Below, one piece after another: positions 62,860 to 64,000 of a stretch of 64,000 nt of DNA. Made by a program: the position numbers and the translations under genes. The stretch is from Nissolia schottii. Taxonomy: Eukaryota > Streptophyta > Magnoliopsida > Fabales > Fabaceae. Location of the stretch: NCBI GenBank assembly GCA_003254905.1, contig QANU01111780.1, positions 650,203 through 714,202 on the forward strand, given 5' to 3'. Within the stretch, counting starts at the first letter, position 1; every line of letters begins with the position of its first letter. The notes under the pieces were generated by a model. That model saw only the letters and a list, made by a program, of their open reading frames with translations, made no database searches and was not told the origin of the DNA.

Positions 62860-63465
62860 TGCAGCCCAAAAAGTTTTTCAAATTATAGTGGCTATGCTGT
62901 TTGGCCATGCAACTCCATCAACCGAGCACGCACTGACATACTCCGTGTAGGTTCTTTTTGCCCTTTCATTTAGGTATCTTTTCTAACCAAATTGTGTGGT
63001 CCCAATAACAAAGAAGACGCCGTTTTCATCCGTACGACCTTATCAATCATCTGAAAATGAATAAAAGTTATTCGTTATTGTGTGTTATTTGACATGCATG
63101 CAGATCAGATGCTCGGGAAAAGAATGTTTATAGCAAAGGTGAACTTACTTTGCCAAGCAGATCTGGACTAAATGAAGATGACACCCATAGCTCACTATTC
63201 AAACTACAAGGTACCAAATTTAATGCTTGAGCAATTTCTTGGGTTACAATAACATGCCAACCATCGAATGACAACAAGTTCCCAATAACAAGGTCAGTTA
63301 GATTCCTTTATATATATTTACATGCTACCCTCATTTGGGATACCAATAAGATGACCAATATCCCATTTTGTCATGCTTTTTTTGTTGTTGTGCATTACAT
63401 GAGATTCAGAGTATTTTTCTTTCAGGATGTAATCTAGAGCACAACACTGCAAAATACATGAGATG
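62860..63465 (-). pseudogene. Decayed spliced gene of unknown family
   Basis: Three exon-like pieces lie in order on the minus strand. The first is 63456 to about 63345, after a TTTTGCAG acceptor: LDYILKEKYSESHVMHNN and MTKWDIGHLIGIPNEGS. The second is about 63301-63150: NLTDLVIGNLLSFDGWHVIV, then ALNLVPCSLNSELWVSSSFS and SPDLLGK, ending at a good AAA|GTAAGT donor. The third, from 63050 after TTTTCAG, gives MIDKVVR, a one-base frame slip, DENGVFFVIGTTQFG, a stop, then KRYLNERAKRTYTEYVSACS. Composition and splice signals are those of a real gene, but the frameshift and stop mark it as broken. I do not recognise the family. Confidence 0.4.
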
Positions 63466-64000
63466 ACAGTTGGATCAATTGTTTATTTTGATTTTATAAT
63501 TCAGGGCTCATGCATGTTTAATGCATATGTGAATTTCAGATATATGTAATAAAAGGGCATCCATTCTGCATTATCTAAAAAAAACCATTCAGTCATGCAT
63601 TTCGATTAGTTCTTAGGGTCATAATATATTCTATGTATAGCTCCTTGTACGCACTCAGTCTCAACGGCAAAAGAGTTTATGAGAAAATCAAGTAATTTTC
63701 CATTTTTTTGCTTGTTTTTCTATCCTAATGTTCCTAAGAGTAGTGTTTGTATCGTTGTTCTCTGTGTTATTTTCTTTTTGTAATTCAATCTCTCTGTATT
63801 CGTCCTATTACAGACAAAGTTGTTCTTAATCTTCACTTCAATTGAATACTTTTGAGGTCTTTCGGGTTGAAACATTTGGCAGCTAGAGTCCTTAATCTTA
63901 AATCCTTTGTTTTCAAACAAGCATTCTTGTTTGTGGTTCAGGGAATAGGGTTCAGTCTCCCAAATTGACAATTTCAGGGCTGTTAATTTGTTACCATCAA
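63466..64000. other. Window end, no gene identified
   Basis: The only frame is an 83-codon minus-strand one (63720-63971), charged and low in complexity, and without any known motif. It may be chance or the edge of a gene outside the window. Confidence 0.4.

Overview
This is plant nuclear DNA from a eudicot, with a legume as my best guess. It is AT-rich, its genes have short canonical introns, and it holds a class III peroxidase pair, an NPF transporter, a BSL-type Kelch phosphatase and many plant-type transposons. It comes from a draft assembly: N runs lie at 15795-15934 and 27361-28196, and single-n joins at 54965 and 58644. The species cannot be fixed from the sequence.

Five host genes look intact. 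(1) An NPF1-clade transporter, minus strand, 3126-6467, 4 exons, 578 codons of protein. (2) and (3) Two paralogous class III peroxidases, plus strand, 21083-24239 and 29895-31582, each with 4 exons in identical phases; they come from a tandem duplication that also copied about 1.3-1.7 kb upstream. (4) An intronless UTP15/SLOW WALKER1-type WD40 protein, minus strand, 33689-35293, with telo-box and site II motifs upstream. (5) A BSL1-type Kelch/Ser-Thr phosphatase, minus strand, 38325-49294, which I could join into 21 exons (883 aa) with phase kept throughout. Two of its introns are GC-AG.

The rest is largely transposon-derived. A 0.9 kb Mutator-like element with a perfect 9-bp target duplication lies at 1003-1904. 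A pair of 215-bp MITEs lies at 7600 and 13762. A 3.3 kb solo LTR (8459-11750, TSD CATTG) has relatives at 15935-16556 and 58151-58643. CACTA-like sequence with an 81-bp tandem array runs 11790-13460. LINE fragments lie at 15240-15794, 16557-16690, 42584-43115 (inside a BSL1 intron) and 49990-50815. A replication-protein-A-like pseudogene lies at 36000-37339. Inverted copia-like fragments fill the last BSL1 intron. A Pack-MULE at 55029-56401 carries part of an EXORDIUM gene. A broken FAR1/FRS-type gene spans 57583-59749, and a second solo LTR lies at 60430-62295. At 62860-63465 on the minus strand there is a decayed spliced gene of unknown family.

The host genes do not form a pathway. They cover nitrate/peptide-type transport, cell-wall redox chemistry, 18S rRNA processing and brassinosteroid-type phosphatase signalling. 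The most useful observations are the Pack-MULE with its captured gene, a probable false duplication beside it, the paired GC-AG introns, and a 14-bp palindrome arrayed in two unrelated-looking retroelement contexts.
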